64,000 nucleotides of DNA. Origin: JACMQW01 sp964536965 (lineage in GTDB: Bacteria > Bdellovibrionota > UBA1018). Positions 63,076-64,000 of this stretch are shown here, one piece after another; position 1 is the first letter of the stretch, and every line of letters starts with the position of its first letter. The translations under genes and the position numbers were made by a program. The notes under the pieces were generated by a model. The model was not told where the DNA came from, made no database searches, and was given only the letters and a program-made list of their open reading frames with translations. The stretch is from the NCBI GenBank assembly GCA_964536965.1, contig CAZIAL010000013.1:10897-74896 (forward strand), written 5' to 3'.

Positions 63076-63480
63076 TCACTCTCGATTGAAGAGATCGATG
63101 CTGAGATTGGCCCGGCAGTGATCGCAGGTCTCCGCGAACGGAAACCGATGCGGGCCCTTTTCGATGCGGAAGGGTTTTCCGCAGTCCGGGCAGATCCCTT
63201 CCCCACCCGCAGAAATACTTCTCTGCCGTTGAAAATGCAGGAATGCGAAAATGCCCGCGACGAAAAACGCTGGGACGAGTACGAAGTGAAGCAGGGGAAT
63301 GATCACGCAAAAAAGCCCGATCCCCCACGCCATCCCGAGCATCTTCCACGCCCGGCGATTGCGAGCCTGCAACGACCATTCGACGATCCGGACCTTGCCC
63401 GAGGCGGATTTCGATTCAAGCGCTCCCCGAATCTCGACCGCTTGCTCAGTGGTTTTTCCGTCCTGCGGTCTAATGTCCAA
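63076..63480 (-). CDS. Small membrane protein with C-terminal zinc ribbon
   Basis: A 134-residue protein. From TTG 63480 (GAGG six bases upstream, overlapping the previous gene by 11 bases) a polar N-terminus leads to two adjacent membrane segments (GIGLFCVIIPLLHFV and LVPAFFVAGIFAFLHF). The C-terminal zinc ribbon has CPDC and CDHC (ICPDCGKPF, then ETCDHCRANL). The layout is like the small zinc-ribbon protein after kdsD. Function not recognised; the TTG start is inferred from coupling. Confidence 0.55.
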   Translation of the reverse strand: MDIRPQDGKTTEQAVEIRGALESKSASGKVRIVEWSLQARNRRAWKMLGMAWGIGLFCVIIPLLHFVLVPAFFVAGIFAFLHFQRQRSISAGGEGICPDCGKPFRIEKGPHRFPFAETCDHCRANLSIDLFNRE

Positions 63481-63763
63481 GATAGCCTCGCATCTCCTCG
63501 ACCTGGCGATAGACGAGGTCCATCCGACTTTCCTTGACCCATTCCGCCGGAAAGAAATAGCCCCGGCTACCGATCGTGACTCGTACTCCCCGCCGCACGT
63601 GCAGATCGTTGGAGTTCGGGTCGTAATCTTGGTGAAGGTCGACACTGCGAGTAAGCCCCGCCGGCAATACGAGATGGACCCGAGCGTCCGGAACCGAGGA
63701 AAACTCTTCCTCGAGAAACCCTCGCAGAAATTCCAGATCGACTCCCATTGACGACTCGCGCAT
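63470..63763 (-). CDS. Small acidic protein of unknown function
   Basis: A 97-residue protein starting at ATG 63763 (AGGA upstream), with an alpha/beta pattern: FLRGFLEEEFSSV, then strand ARVHLVLPAG, DLHVRRGVRVTIG and helix MDLVYRQVEEMR. It resembles a small immunity- or regulator-like fold only in outline. It overlaps the zinc-ribbon gene by 11 bases and is divergent from the sigma-factor gene. ATG 63748 is an alternative start. Confidence 0.55.
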   Translation of the reverse strand: MRESSMGVDLEFLRGFLEEEFSSVPDARVHLVLPAGLTRSVDLHQDYDPNSNDLHVRRGVRVTIGSRGYFFPAEWVKESRMDLVYRQVEEMRGYLGH

Positions 63764-63878
63764 GGGTAAGGATCCTAAACCCAAGTCAATACCGCGGGCC
63801 AGACCAAAGCGATTTCCGGGGGATATTTCTTTCCGCGTCGGGGTCACATCCTCCTGATTCCGACGTATACCAAGGAGG

Positions 63879-64000
63879 ATGAGCCATACGCCGACCGAGT
63901 CCGACGAGCTGCTGATGCGCCGCTATTTAAGCGGTGATTCGGCGGCGTTCGAAGAGCTCTACCGGCGCCACGCCCCTCGCGTGCTCGCATATTTCGCCCG
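63879..64000 (+). CDS. ECF-type RNA polymerase sigma factor (3' partial)
   Basis: Only the first 40 residues are in the window. DELLMRRYLSGDSAAFEEL followed by YRRHAPRVLAYFAR matches the start of sigma region 2 in ECF (sigma-70 family) factors. AAGGAGG directly abuts the ATG, an unusually short distance. The gene is cut off by the window edge, so region 4 and any anti-sigma partner cannot be seen. Confidence 0.85.
   Translation, partial: MSHTPTESDELLMRRYLSGDSAAFEELYRRHAPRVLAYFA

Overview
The window is GC-rich chromosomal DNA from a Gram-negative bacterium. Outer-membrane lipoproteins, a KDO-pathway isomerase, TolC/HlyD export, predicted outer-membrane barrels and a strong sigma-54 promoter all point that way. 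Gene content and style (many secreted or lipoprotein genes of unknown role, FecR, OmpA-like and coiled-coil proteins) suggest Bdellovibrionota/Oligoflexia or another deltaproteobacteria-like lineage. That placement is inference; no rRNA or tRNA gene is present to confirm it.

Layout. 1-6.1 kb: translation cluster nusA(partial)-infB-rbfA-truB plus an MtfA-type peptidase. 6.2-12.3 kb: HAD lipoprotein, hflX, PLP aminotransferase, inositol monophosphatase, and a membrane coiled-coil protein plus HEAT-repeat protein behind a near-consensus sigma-70 promoter. 12.5-22.5 kb: a tightly coupled seven-gene operon with a secreted Cys-His-Asp enzyme, a PaaK-like ligase, an ATPase-like/GNAT protein, LuxE, a LuxC-PaaK fusion, an MFS exporter and a second GNAT protein. 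22.5-27.8 kb: BamC-like lipoprotein, kdsD, zinc-ribbon membrane protein, DsbA-like lipoprotein, SDR, XRE regulator and a predicted OM barrel. 27.9-41.5 kb: long coiled-coil protein, pyk, mutS, FecR protein, two secreted unknowns, mutY, amidase, a sigma-54 controlled lipoprotein, another lipoprotein and a Xer recombinase. 41.5-48 kb: large OmpA-like secreted protein, metallophosphatase, an unusual exported ParB-like/NadD-like fusion, M50 protease and trpS. 48-60.6 kb: scpA-scpB and rluB, separated by a five-gene ABC/HlyD/TolC export operon with a divergent LysR regulator, a tiny secreted peptide and a GT87-like membrane protein. 60.6-64 kb: hydrolase, YbdK-type ligase, two small genes and the start of an ECF sigma factor.

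The most interesting unit is the 12.5-22.5 kb operon. It carries the fatty-acid-reductase chemistry of bioluminescence operons (LuxC reductase, LuxE with its acyl-accepting C-terminal Cys) but no luciferase genes. Instead it has two PaaK-type ligases (one fused to LuxC), two acyltransferase-like proteins and an exporter. This looks like an acyl-activation, reduction and transfer pathway whose product leaves the cell. Other points of note are the scpA/scpB two-frame overlap containing a 60-bp tandem repeat, the exported nucleotidyltransferase-like fusion, a -24/-12 promoter and a LysR-type inverted repeat.
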